64,000 bases of DNA from Sphingobium sp. CECT 9361 (lineage in GTDB: Bacteria; Pseudomonadota; Alphaproteobacteria; Sphingomonadales; Sphingomonadaceae): assembly GCF_918741285.1 (NCBI RefSeq), contig NZ_CAKKNC010000008.1, positions 147,910 through 211,909 of the forward strand, in the 5' to 3' direction. The position numbers and the translations under genes are program-made. Of this stretch, positions 9,806 to 18,958 are shown piece by piece (within the stretch, counting starts at the first letter, position 1; every line of letters starts with the position of its first letter). The notes under the pieces are model-generated. The model was not told the DNA's origin. It worked only from the letters and a program-made list of their open reading frames with translations, and ran no database searches.

Positions 9806-11074
9806 TTACCAGCGCTTCTCAAATTTGTTGCGAAGATAGATGGCGAGACCGTTCATCGCCAACAGGAAAGCCAGCAGCACTATGATCGCTGCCGATGTCT
9901 TTTCAATGAAACCCTTGCTAACTTCGTCTGACCACAGGAAAATCTGTACGGGAAGGACAGTCGCGGGGTCCGTTATGCCGCCCGGTGGGGTTGCGATGAA
10001 GGCGCGCATGCCGATCATCAGCAGCGGCGCAGTTTCCCCGAGCGCGCGGGCCATGCCAATGATCGTGCCGGTCAGGATGCCGGGGAGCGCGAGCGGGAGG
10101 ACATGGTGAAATACGACTTGCACCGGGGATGCGCCGACACCCAGCGCGGCATCACGAATGGAAGGCGGCACAGCCTTGATCGCGTTGCGCCCGGCGATCA
10201 CGATGACCGGCATGGTCATCAGCGCCAGCGTCATACCGCCGACCAGCGCGGCAGAGCGGGGGAAGTCCAGCAGGTTAAGGAAAATCGCCAGACCCAACAG
10301 ACCGAATATGATCGACGGCACGGCTGCAAGGTTGTTGATCGATACTTCGATGATGTCCGTCCACCACGCTTTAGGCGCATATTCTTCCAGATACAGTGCC
10401 GTAGCGACACCGATTGGGAAGCTCAGCAGCAGCGTGACGAGCATCGTCAACAATGACCCCTTGAACGCACCCCAGATGCCGACCTGTGTGGGATCGGTTG
10501 CATCGCTGGCGGAGAGGAAGGCACTGTTGAAGCCAGTGGATACGACGCCCGATTGCTGCAGCCGCGCATAGGCCGCTTCATCGGTTTCGCTGGCATCGCC
10601 CTTGGCTGCCAGATCGATACCGGTGGAGGCCGGGAGGGACAGCGTGATTTTCTGCGAAAGGACCTTCGGATTGTCCAGAATCGCGTCGCGGACGGTCAGC
10701 CAGGCATTGGGTGAGATCAATGCATCGCCCCCTGCGCCGAGGGCCTTATCGGCGGCCTGCGCCGTGATGGCCTGCAGGTTTGCGCCTGCCAGTGACTGCG
10801 CATTGACCGTAGCGGGATCGATAAGGATTGGCGCTGTCTGGAAATCGATCTGCAGAGCGATTTCGGTGCGCGTGAAGCCGCGCGCGCCATTGCCGATCAT
10901 GGTGAACAGCAGGAACGCCAGAAACCCGGCTGACAGCAATACCGCGCCCATACCCAGCAGGCGGAACCGGCGTTCTGCTGCATAGCGCGCAGCAATCCGC
11001 TTCTGCATCGCGGCGCCCTTCCAGTCGGTGGGGTTGCGCGTGGGGCTGGCGAGTGTAGTCGAAGGCGCGTTCAT
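9806..11074 (-). CDS. pstA: Phosphate ABC transporter permease PstA (long form)
   Basis: 422-aa inner-membrane permease. The C-terminal 230 residues are the transporter domain ([20 protein letters not shown]; coupling motif [23 protein letters not shown], where only part is conserved). The N-terminal 190 residues hold one helix and a periplasmic segment that E. coli PstA (296 aa) lacks, an extension common in alphaproteobacteria. Its ATG overlaps the pstC stop (ATGA). Confidence 0.92.
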   Translation of the reverse strand: MNAPSTTLASPTRNPTDWKGAAMQKRIAARYAAERRFRLLGMGAVLLSAGFLAFLLFTMIGNGARGFTRTEIALQIDFQTAPILIDPATVNAQSLAGANLQAITAQAADKALGAGGDALISPNAWLTVRDAILDNPKVLSQKITLSLPASTGIDLAAKGDASETDEAAYARLQQSGVVSTGFNSAFLSASDATDPTQVGIWGAFKGSLLTMLVTLLLSFPIGVATALYLEEYAPKAWWTDIIEVSINNLAAVPSIIFGLLGLAIFLNLLDFPRSAALVGGMTLALMTMPVIVIAGRNAIKAVPPSIRDAALGVGASPVQVVFHHVLPLALPGILTGTIIGMARALGETAPLLMIGMRAFIATPPGGITDPATVLPVQIFLWSDEVSKGFIEKTSAAIIVLLAFLLAMNGLAIYLRNKFEKRW

Positions 11075-12465
11075 TCGTAGGCCTCCCGATATTTCTTTAC
11101 GACGCGAAGGGCGACGATGTTGAGCAGCAACGTGACGATGAAGAGCACCAGCCCGAGGGCGAACGCCGCAAGGGTTTTGGCGCTGTCGAATTCCTGATCG
11201 CCCGTGAGCAACTGGACGATCTGGGTCGTAACTGTCGTCACGCTGGAAAAGGGATTGAGGGTCATGTTAGCGGCAAGGCCAGCGGCCATCACCACGATCA
11301 TGGTCTCCCCAATTGCACGGCTGACCGCCAGCAATACGCCGCCGACGACACCGGGTAGCGCTGCGGGGATCAGCACGCGCTTGATCGTCTCGCTGGTGGT
11401 CGCGCCCATCGCCAGCGATCCGTCACGCATGGCCTGAGGCACCGCTGCAATGCTGTCGTCTGCCATGGAAGAGACGAAGGGGATGATCATCACGCCCATC
11501 ACCAACCCCGCGGCAAGCGCGCTTTCGGAAGATGCGCCGCTGATCCCGACGGCCACCGCAAAGTCGCGCAGGGCAGGAGCTATGGTGAGCGCGGCAAAAT
11601 AACCGTAAACCACCGTCGGGACGCCCGCGAGTACCTCAAGGATCGGCTTCATCCACTTGCGGGTGTTGGGCCGCGCATATTGCGTCAGGTAGATCGCGCT
11701 CATCAGGCCCAGTGGGATTGCGACGACCATTGCGATGATGGCGCCGATGAAGATCGTTCCCCAGAACAGCGGGACCGCACCGAAGGCGCCTTCATTGCCA
11801 AAGCCCATGGCGGCGGATTGCGGCGACCATTTCGTGCCGAACAGGAACTCGAACGGATTGACCATCGAGAAGAAGCGCAGCGATTCCCACAACAGTGAAG
11901 CCACGATGCCCACCGTGGTGACGATCGCAAGGAGCGACGCGCCGAGCAGCAGCGCCATGACCAGCCGTTCGACCCGTGTCCGCGCGCGGAAATCGGGGCG
12001 GATGCGAGTGAAGGCAAAAGCGCCGCCAGCGAAGGCCAGTATCAGCGCGAGAACGACGCCGCCGGTCCCGAACTTGCTGGTCGCTGCCCGATAGGGTTCT
12101 ACCAAGGCTTGAGCCGCCGGGTTGAAAGCCATCGCCTGCTTGCCGCTGGCGATGTTACGCGCTTCGCTCAGGATCGCGCCCCGTCCGAAGCTGTCGCTCG
12201 GCAAGCTTTGTGCGGCCGGGTCGGCCAGCACGGACTCCGTGACGAGGCCCGGCATGACATTGGTCCACACGGCCAGAAACAGCAGCGCGGGGACCAATGT
12301 CCACAGCGCAACATACCAACCATGGTAGCTTGGTAAGCTATGCATCGCGCCGCGTGCTGGCCCCGCATTGGCGGCGGTCTGCAATCGCGTGGCGCGCGCA
12401 CGGGCGCTGACCCAGGCCGCTACGCCCAGGCCGAGCAGCAGCAAAAGAATGGCGGGACCTGTCAC
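11071..12465 (-). CDS. pstC: Phosphate ABC transporter permease PstC (long form)
   Basis: 464-aa inner-membrane permease, partner of PstA. The N-terminal 160 residues hold two helices and a periplasmic loop; the transporter domain follows (coupling loop AMGATTSETIKRVLIPAALPG). GTG at 12465 lies four bases after the pstS stop. Longer than E. coli PstC (319 aa) in the same way as its neighbour PstA. Confidence 0.92.
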   Translation of the reverse strand: MTGPAILLLLLGLGVAAWVSARARATRLQTAANAGPARGAMHSLPSYHGWYVALWTLVPALLFLAVWTNVMPGLVTESVLADPAAQSLPSDSFGRGAILSEARNIASGKQAMAFNPAAQALVEPYRAATSKFGTGGVVLALILAFAGGAFAFTRIRPDFRARTRVERLVMALLLGASLLAIVTTVGIVASLLWESLRFFSMVNPFEFLFGTKWSPQSAAMGFGNEGAFGAVPLFWGTIFIGAIIAMVVAIPLGLMSAIYLTQYARPNTRKWMKPILEVLAGVPTVVYGYFAALTIAPALRDFAVAVGISGASSESALAAGLVMGVMIIPFVSSMADDSIAAVPQAMRDGSLAMGATTSETIKRVLIPAALPGVVGGVLLAVSRAIGETMIVVMAAGLAANMTLNPFSSVTTVTTQIVQLLTGDQEFDSAKTLAAFALGLVLFIVTLLLNIVALRVVKKYREAYE

Positions 12466-12469
12466 GATC

Positions 12470-13525
12470 TTATTTCAGGTCTGCGCCGTTCAGCACCGGC
12501 AACGACTTGACGGTTTCGGCAGCAGCGCTGCGAACCGCATCTGTCGCAGCAACCATGCCGCGCTTGGCAAGCAGGCCACCTGGGTTCCACGAGGCAGCGA
12601 AGGTGTCGAGATAGGCCTTCAGACCGGGTATCGCCTGAATATGCGCCTTCTTGACGTAGATGTAGAGCGGACGCGCGCCGGGATATTTACCGCTCGCGAC
12701 ATTGTCATAAGTGGCATCGACGCCGTTCAGCGGAATGTCGTTCAGCGAGTTCAGATTTTCTTCGAGGAAGCTATAGCCGAACACGCCCACTGCGTTGGGA
12801 TTGGCACCCAGCTTCTGTACGATCAAATTGTCGTTCTCACCGGAGTCGACATATTTGCCGTCTTCGCGAACCTTGGTGCAGGCTGCCTTATACTGGTCTT
12901 CGTTGCTGTCTTTGAGCGCCTTCATGGCGGGGTCCGACTGGCAACCCTTTTCCAAGATTAACTCGGCGAGGGAATCGCGTGTTCCGCTGGTCGAGGGCGG
13001 GCCGAAGACGGAGATGGCGATGGCGGGAAGGGCCGGGTCGACATCCTTCCACGTCTGCGCCGTGTTCGGACCCTTGCCGAAAGGATTGGCAGCCAGCGCC
13101 TTGTAAACGGTCTCCGGCGTCAACTTCAGGCCGGGACCTTTTTTCGATTCAGCAAAGGCCAGGCCATCGACGCCGATCTGGATTTCGACGATTTCCTTGA
13201 CGCCGTTTTTCTCGCACATTTCGAATTCGGACTTCTTCATCCGGCGCGATGCGTTTTCGATGTCGGGGAACTGCGAGCCGACGCCGGCGCAGAACAGCTT
13301 CATGCCGCCGCCTGTACCGGTCGATTCGATGATTGGCGATTTCATGCCGGGGTTTGCATTGACGAACTGTTCGGCAACGGCGGTAGCGAAGGGATAGACG
13401 GTCGACGAGCCCACAGCGCGGATCTGATCGCGGCCGGCTGACTCGCCTCCCGCCTTGTCCTGACATGCCGACAGAGTAGCCGACAGCGCAAACGCCGAAA
13501 CGGCGAGACGAACGATTTGCTTCAC
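12470..13525 (-). CDS. pstS: Phosphate-binding protein PstS (probable lipoprotein)
   Basis: 351-aa periplasmic phosphate-binding protein. The N-terminus MKQIVRLAVSAFALSATLSAC carries a lipobox (LSAC), so membrane anchoring by lipid is likely. The phosphate-binding motifs AVGSSTVYPFA, ESTGTGGG and SGTRDSLAELI are present. GTG at 13525 was chosen because GGAGG lies seven bases upstream; the in-frame TTG at 13540 overlaps that site. It is the first gene of the pstSCAB-phoUB operon and has a strong Pho box upstream. Confidence 0.93.
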   Translation of the reverse strand: MKQIVRLAVSAFALSATLSACQDKAGGESAGRDQIRAVGSSTVYPFATAVAEQFVNANPGMKSPIIESTGTGGGMKLFCAGVGSQFPDIENASRRMKKSEFEMCEKNGVKEIVEIQIGVDGLAFAESKKGPGLKLTPETVYKALAANPFGKGPNTAQTWKDVDPALPAIAISVFGPPSTSGTRDSLAELILEKGCQSDPAMKALKDSNEDQYKAACTKVREDGKYVDSGENDNLIVQKLGANPNAVGVFGYSFLEENLNSLNDIPLNGVDATYDNVASGKYPGARPLYIYVKKAHIQAIPGLKAYLDTFAASWNPGGLLAKRGMVAATDAVRSAAAETVKSLPVLNGADLK

Positions 13526-13610
13526 TTGGAGCCTCCACAAAAGACGATGCCGCGAATCCCCGGTGCGACCTTCTCGTGGCAGCGCCCTAGCGACGGATCA
13601 TCGCGCCATT

Positions 13611-13639
13611 GTGACAGTTGCGTTGCAGTTTGATGACAA
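13611..13639 (-). promoter_or_regulatory. PhoB box with three direct repeats before pstS
   Basis: On the minus strand the 7-mers TTGTCAT, CTGCAAC and CTGTCAC occur with exact 11-base spacing (4-base spacers CAAA and GCAA). Repeats one and three match the Pho box unit CTGTCAT at 6 of 7 positions, the middle one at 4. The array ends 86 bases before the pstS start codon. Confidence 0.8.
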
Positions 13640-13680
13640 TGCTCCAGAAGCCAGCAAAACGGCCAAATTTTATTCAGCGC

Positions 13681-14424
13681 TTAACGCGCTATCGCCTTTG
13701 CGTTGGCCAGATAGGTGCGACCGATCCGGATATCGTCGCCTTGCGCAAGGCAAGCGAACCACACGCCACTGCCGTCATGGCGCAACTTGTCGATATGTTC
13801 GCGGCGGACGATGTGGGAACGGTGCAGACGAATGAACTGTGCCGGGTCCAGCCGCCGCTCCAGCGATGTGATGGTCTGGTGCAATAGGTAGCTCCGCGCC
13901 CCAACATGCAGCCTCATATAGTCGCGCTCGGCTTCGATGCGGTCGATCTGGTCGGTACCGATGCGGATTAACTCGGACCGATGTGGAACCCAGAATTCCT
14001 CGGCCCAGCTATCACCCTGGTCGACGTCCGATGGCGGGGCAGGGGCGTCGTGTGCTGCCGTCAGCACGCTTTCTACGCGATCGATGGCGCGAACAAGTCG
14101 GTCATGGGCAACTGGCTTCAACAGATAATCGATGGCGGCAAGATCGAAAGCCTCGACCGCAAATCCCTCGAATGCAGTCACGAAGATAACCGCGGGGCGG
14201 AAGCCCAGCTTGCCCACAGCGCGCGCGACGCCGATGCCGTCCAGCAAAGGCATGGCAATGTCGAGCATGAGCAGATCGGGCTGCAACCCCTCCACCATGC
14301 GCAGTGCTGCCTCTCCATCGCCGGCAGTGCCTACGAGTGAGATTCTCGGTTCGCGCGCGCACAGCATCTGCAAGCGTTCGATGGCCAGCGGCTCATCGTC
14401 GACGATCATGGTCCGGATCTGCAT
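13681..14424 (-). CDS. LytTR-type response regulator
   Basis: 247-aa regulator of the AlgR/LytR class. Residues 1-120 are the receiver (MIVDDEPLAIERLQML; phosphoacceptor Asp in LLMLDIAMPLLDG; Lys in DYLLKPV). Residues 145-245 are a LytTR DNA-binding domain (IDRIEAERDYMRLHVGARSY, FIRLHRSHIVRREHI). It lies 18 bases downstream of a LytS-like histidine kinase gene and forms a two-component pair with it. Targets cannot be told from the sequence. Confidence 0.88.
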   Translation of the reverse strand: MQIRTMIVDDEPLAIERLQMLCAREPRISLVGTAGDGEAALRMVEGLQPDLLMLDIAMPLLDGIGVARAVGKLGFRPAVIFVTAFEGFAVEAFDLAAIDYLLKPVAHDRLVRAIDRVESVLTAAHDAPAPPSDVDQGDSWAEEFWVPHRSELIRIGTDQIDRIEAERDYMRLHVGARSYLLHQTITSLERRLDPAQFIRLHRSHIVRREHIDKLRHDGSGVWFACLAQGDDIRIGRTYLANAKAIAR

Positions 14425-14442
14425 GGTTTCTTTCTCTCGCTT

Positions 14443-15561
14443 TCAGCAGGCGCGTCGTACGATGGGGAGCGTCAACTCCACCAGAAAGCCGCCGCCCTCT
14501 TGTGTGCGAGCATTGATCCGCCCGTTCGCGCCGAAGCGTGCCGAAAGGCGATCGCGAACGTTAGCAAGACCGATACCGCTGCCGCGATCATGATCCTCCG
14601 GAAGGACATCGCCATCGTTGCGGACGCTGACCATGAGCATATTGTCTTCCTCTCGTGCGAAAATGGCAATGGTCACTGGGCGGGACGTGCGCGAGACGCC
14701 ATATTTTATAGCATTTTCCACTAGTGGCTGCAGAATGAGACCGGGGACGCAGCAATTCATGACATGCGGCGGAATATCGATCAGCGTACGCAATCTGTCA
14801 GGGAACCGCACCGCTTCGATATCGAGGTACAGCTTTTGCAACTGCACTTCCTCGGACAGCGGCACATCTTCCAGCGGATCGCCAGTCAGGCTGGCACGGT
14901 AGAAGTTAGAGAGCGACATGATCATCTGCTCGGCTTCATCGCGTCGGTCCTTCATCACCAGGCTGGACAGTGAATTGAGCGTGTTGAACAGGAAGTGCGG
15001 ATTTACCTGATAGCGCAAGGAACGAAGCTCGGCCTGCTGCGCGGTCTTTTCAAGCCGTGCGGCCCTGCGCTCCACGCGGCGCACTTCAGCCGCATAGGAG
15101 AAAGCCAGGTAGAGTGCGGCCCATGCCGACAGAAAGAAATAGCGGCCAATGGCGAATTCCGCGATTTCCTTCAGCGCGTAGCCTTGTTCGGAATGAATCT
15201 TTTCTTTGGCCAGGTCTGGGAAAATGCCTGCCGGATCGTAGAAATAAAATACGTAGTAATTGGCTAGCGCGATCAATATCGAGCAGGGTATGGCAGCCCC
15301 GAACGCGACCAAAGTCCGCTTGGTCAATGTCGCCGTGTCAAACCGCCGGATGACCAGATAGAGTCCCCAGGTCACCACGATTCCTATCACGGTGACGATG
15401 ATCCGGCGTCCCGCCATCGCCCCTTGAGCCTCGAATCCCATAACGAAGGACCGGAGCGTCACCAAGCCGATATAGAACAGCCAAAAGCCGAGAATGGAAT
15501 AGAGTGCGACGATCGGCGAAATGCCCCGTTCGTCCTCATCAGGATAAGGTGTCATGAGCAT
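14443..15561 (-). CDS. LytS/YpdA-type membrane histidine kinase
   Basis: About 372-aa sensor kinase with four N-terminal membrane helices and a His_kinase-type C-terminal half. The phosphoacceptor is in QVNPHFLFNTLNSLSSL, and the ATPase region has QPLVENAIKYG and GSGIGLANVRDRL. It phosphorylates the LytTR regulator encoded just downstream. The start is uncertain: ATG at 15561 or 15555, or TTG at 15576; no clear ribosome site separates them. Confidence 0.85.
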   Translation of the reverse strand: MLMTPYPDEDERGISPIVALYSILGFWLFYIGLVTLRSFVMGFEAQGAMAGRRIIVTVIGIVVTWGLYLVIRRFDTATLTKRTLVAFGAAIPCSILIALANYYVFYFYDPAGIFPDLAKEKIHSEQGYALKEIAEFAIGRYFFLSAWAALYLAFSYAAEVRRVERRAARLEKTAQQAELRSLRYQVNPHFLFNTLNSLSSLVMKDRRDEAEQMIMSLSNFYRASLTGDPLEDVPLSEEVQLQKLYLDIEAVRFPDRLRTLIDIPPHVMNCCVPGLILQPLVENAIKYGVSRTSRPVTIAIFAREEDNMLMVSVRNDGDVLPEDHDRGSGIGLANVRDRLSARFGANGRINARTQEGGGFLVELTLPIVRRAC

Positions 15562-15694
15562 TGTCTTAGTGGCCAAGCCTTAACGTGTCGTGGGTTCAAC
15601 TGGGCGCCCGTCGAAATGCCGCGCAAGTTGGTCGATAAAGTGGGGGAACAGCCGGTGCGCCTATTCGTTGTCCGGTCAGAATAAGGAGAGCGCT

Positions 15695-15919
15695 ATGACA
15701 ACGGTAACCCCAAATGTTCATGCCGATGAGGATCACGGCAAGGATCGCGCCAGCGATACGCAGGATCGGCCGATGACCACCGAGGAAAATCTCGATGAGA
15801 CCCTTGAGGATTCCATGGACGCATCGGATGCGCCGTCGATAACTCATCCCAGTGACAAGGGCGACCCAGTTCCTTCATCGGGCTTTCCAGAAGATACCGA
15901 TAAGAGTGCCAACCGCTAA
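15695..15919 (+). CDS. Small acidic hydrophilic protein, unknown
   Basis: 74-aa protein with a clear AAGGAG ribosome site seven bases before the ATG. The sequence is very acidic and low in hydrophobics (ENLDETLEDSMDAS), with no helix long enough for a membrane and no cysteine. It is probably disordered. It lies divergent from the histidine kinase gene. I do not recognise a family. Confidence 0.55.
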   Translation: MTTVTPNVHADEDHGKDRASDTQDRPMTTEENLDETLEDSMDASDAPSITHPSDKGDPVPSSGFPEDTDKSANR

Positions 15920-16104
15920 TTGCACATTGCTGCACTGCAGCATTATTTTGTTGCGCCGACATTCAAAATCTGATCCCTTGCCACCATCCGGCCATAAAAG
16001 AATGTTCGGATATGAATGTCGGTGGAACATGCGCTTAAGCCTTCGGTAACTATGGGAGGCGCATGATCTGCTTGTCTGGGCCTAAACTGGTTGGAGGCAT
16101 GCAC

Positions 16105-16656
16105 ATGAATACGAATGCAAAACCCGCTGATGGGCAAATGGCCCTTGCTGAAATGCGCGAGTTCGCAAGTTTTCCTTCCTCCACCCAGCGCTATATCCGT
16201 CGTTCCCTGGACGTTGGCTTGCACCGTCGCGACGCTATGGAATTGTGGTCGCGTGATGTCGTCGAAGCGGCGAGTATCCGGGCACAGGTGCGTATCTACG
16301 ATCGGTTGGACCAGATCAAATCGATGGTTCCTGACGATAGTGGCCTGGATCAGGTCGAACCTTTCATGGTACCCCTCGTCACAGTGTCTGCGTTCGATCT
16401 TGGGCAGGACCGTTTGATCAGCTTTTCGGCTTATCGTTTTCTGTACGAGCGCCTGATCGGCGCAGGTGCGCGTCCATGGTTGCCTGGGGCATTTTGCGCG
16501 GCGGCCAGCCTACCGCATCTTCATCCTGAAAAGCGCCGAGTATTGCTGCAGTCGATTAGCGAAGCAGCAGCTACGGCTGCCGGCTGGTCGAATCGCGAGC
16601 CGAGCTTCTATCCAGAATGGGTAGAGAAGGTGGATACGTCAAAGGCGCCTAATTGA
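16105..16656 (+). CDS. Hypothetical protein
   Basis: 183-aa soluble protein. ATG at 16105 is favoured because GGAGG lies seven bases upstream; the ATG at 16099 is too close to that site. It has a helical N-terminal part (STQRYIRRSLDVGLHRRDAMELW) and a conserved-looking central segment, but no motif I recognise. It stands alone between the small acidic gene and the cytochrome gene. Confidence 0.6.
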   Translation: MNTNAKPADGQMALAEMREFASFPSSTQRYIRRSLDVGLHRRDAMELWSRDVVEAASIRAQVRIYDRLDQIKSMVPDDSGLDQVEPFMVPLVTVSAFDLGQDRLISFSAYRFLYERLIGAGARPWLPGAFCAAASLPHLHPEKRRVLLQSISEAAATAAGWSNREPSFYPEWVEKVDTSKAPN

Positions 16657-16852
16657 GCCTAAGGCCCTCCTGATTTATTTCAGGGTGCGGCGTGTCTTTT
16701 TCCGTGATCGTAGAATCGTCCGACAGTTGATATTCATCTTGATGATTGTATCGAGAGGCGGAGAAGCATGGCCGAAATGCTGACGAGAATCTCTCGCCAC
16801 GGATAACCAAGGCTTAAATTCGGTATGCCAGAGCATAAATTGGGAGTGTCAC

Positions 16853-17230
16853 ATGATCGTTCTTAAAGCTGCGTTGGCAATGACTGCGGTCGCCTGCACG
16901 ATTACCGCGGCTTCAGCTCAGGACGCTGCAAAGGGTGCGGCTCTGTTCAAGCAACGCTGTTCGATATGTCATGTGGTAGAGCCGGGGAAGAAGGGCACCA
17001 TAGGACCCAATCTTTTGGGGGTTGTAGGACGGAAAGCCGGAAGTCAGAGCGACTTTCCTTATTCCCCCGCGATGAAGAAAGCGCCAATCGTGTGGTCAAA
17101 GGCTAGCTTGGACACGTTCCTTACGGCGCCCAACAAGCTCGTGCCGGGTACTCGGATGGTGATTGCGATCCCTGTCGCGCCACAGCGCGCTGACATTGTT
17201 GCTTATCTTTCGACATTGTCCGGGAAGTAG
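16853..17230 (+). CDS. Class I c-type cytochrome
   Basis: 125-aa periplasmic electron carrier. Residues 1-22 are a signal peptide ending ASAQ. The haem-binding motif is CSICH at residues 42-46, followed by KKGTIGPNLLGVVGRKAG; the distal haem ligand Met is in PGTRMVIAIP. This matches mitochondrial-type cytochrome c552/c2. GGGAG lies before the ATG. No oxidase or dehydrogenase gene is adjacent, so the redox partner is unknown. Confidence 0.85.
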   Translation: MIVLKAALAMTAVACTITAASAQDAAKGAALFKQRCSICHVVEPGKKGTIGPNLLGVVGRKAGSQSDFPYSPAMKKAPIVWSKASLDTFLTAPNKLVPGTRMVIAIPVAPQRADIVAYLSTLSGK

Positions 17231-18102
17231 ACAAACGGGTCGGGCTACATGCGTTCGACGATGTTGCTCCGTCCCTAGATGGCGTACTTGCCGGCGAAAT
17301 AGACCTTGCGGTTTCGCTTGGCCGGATAGCGGCAATTGTGTCGCGGCCGGCGAGCCAAGCGCATGCCGGGCGACCAAATTGGCTTTCAGAGCGCGCAGCA
17401 GTCGATGGTTTCAGTGGACATAATGGCAAGATATGCGGGCTGCGCCGGTTCTGACCATCAGGCTGTCGATGCTTCCGTGCCCTGAATGGCCGAGCCTCCC
17501 TATTTCGACACTGTTGCAAAGCCATTCCGTCCCCGTAACGTAGCACAACAATATTGGTGACCGGCCAAAATCGGCGCATGCACACGCTTAGCTGCAGGGC
17601 TAGATAAGAACAGCCCAGCCCGTAACGTTTCTTTTGCCGGACATGACTGCTCTAATAGGCTCATCTGTCATCGCTTAAGATGGAGCGAAAAATCGGAATA
17701 TTGCCATAAAATTCTCTCATATAGAGTTTTATGCATAATTAATGCTTGCCAAGGCGAGCTGCGGGTGATTTATTTCGCAAGTTGGCTTGTCTTCCCTTAG
17801 GGTGGATGGCCTGGTTGCGAGGGGCGCTGGGTGAACTCTCTGAACGAAACGCGGATGGCTCAATCCAGGAAATAGAGGGTCACTTGAGTTTGGCGAATGG
17901 GCGCTTTGTTCTGCGAGGTGCCAATGCCGTGTCGAAGGTGGAAGATAGTAATGCGCAAGAAGGTTGAGTTGGCGGCCGTGCTCCGCATGGCAGGTGTAGC
18001 AGGGCCATCGGCAGTCTCCCATTTTGCAATGTTCGACCAGAACGAAGCTCTGCAAAGAAATGGTGGGAGCGTGAGCTACATGGTAAAGCACGGAGAGAGA
18101 GT
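17231..18102. other. Gene-poor stretch with a possible gene remnant
   Basis: No convincing intact gene. Between about 17233 and 17453 an open plus-strand frame without a start codon reads plausibly (AGEIDLAVSLGRIAAIVSRP) and may be a remnant of a lost gene. CACTGTTGCAAAG at about 17508-17520 resembles the outer end of IS6-family elements, but no transposase follows. From about 17800 on, the sequence is homologous, with indels, to 27410-27604, the region upstream of the paralogous secreted protein gene. Confidence 0.4.
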
Positions 18103-18876
18103 ATGAAGATGAAGATCGCGAAATTTGCTCTTCTGGCTGCCTTGAGCTTCGGTGCACCGTCTATCTCTCCCGCCATGGCTGAAAGCAACGCACAAACCCC
18201 AAATATCAACGGGGTGTGGCGTAACTACACGAAGAAATTCACAAACGATGACTTTTTTGGTGAGTACGTAGTGCCGAACGGTGGCCCCAAGTTGAAGGAG
18301 CCATATTCAACTCAGTGGAAGGCATTTCGAGCCGAACGTGAGGCGAAACTCAAGGCGGGTACACCTCTCGTGGACTCAAGCACATTATGCCTCCCGGAAG
18401 GGATGCCTGCGGTCATGTATGCTCCATTTCCGCTGCAAATTCTGCAGACACCGGGTCAGGTCACTGTGCTCGCCGAATTCCTGACTCAGACGCGGCGAAT
18501 CTACCTCGACGTGCCGATGCCGGCCCCGGATGACAATGCGCCTTCCTATTATGGTTTTTCTACCGGACATTGGGAAGGGGATACGCTTGTGGTTACCACC
18601 AAGGGTGTGCGTGAGGACGTTACCTTCTTTGACATCCCACACAGCGATGAAATGACGATTACCGAACGCATCAAGCTTAACGGACCCGACTTGCTCGAGG
18701 ATCAGATCACCATTGACGATCCCAAGAGGTTGTTGGAGCCGTACCAGTTTGCTTTTGGATATAAACGAAACGATGACTATCGGATGACCGAGTATTTTTG
18801 CGATCGTGAAAATTCGCTCACCACGGTGAACAAGGATGGCACTGTAACCATGAAATTGGATCAGGGCGAAGAGTGA
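18103..18876 (+). CDS. Secreted protein, paralogue A
   Basis: 257-aa exported protein with a signal peptide (KFALLAALSFGAPSISPAMA). The mature part has a conserved core, YYGFSTGHWEGDTLVV and DVTFFDIPHSDEMTITERI, seen in secreted proteins of unknown function near TonB-dependent receptors in sphingomonads and acidobacteria. No catalytic motif is recognised. It is about 75 percent identical to the product of 27605-28366, and the upstream regions are also related, so both arose by duplication. GAGAGAG precedes the ATG. Confidence 0.7.
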   Translation: MKMKIAKFALLAALSFGAPSISPAMAESNAQTPNINGVWRNYTKKFTNDDFFGEYVVPNGGPKLKEPYSTQWKAFRAEREAKLKAGTPLVDSSTLCLPEGMPAVMYAPFPLQILQTPGQVTVLAEFLTQTRRIYLDVPMPAPDDNAPSYYGFSTGHWEGDTLVVTTKGVREDVTFFDIPHSDEMTITERIKLNGPDLLEDQITIDDPKRLLEPYQFAFGYKRNDDYRMTEYFCDRENSLTTVNKDGTVTMKLDQGEE

Positions 18877-18958
18877 ACCGATGGGGTGCGGGCATTTCCA
18901 CGATCTCTGCGCTATCGAGGAAGGCCGCACCGCAACGGCAATATATGCAGGTTCGCAG

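Noticed and set aside
17121..17585. 154-aa minus-strand frame across the cytochrome gene end
   Set aside because: It overlaps the real cytochrome gene, and the sequence has no protein-like pattern.
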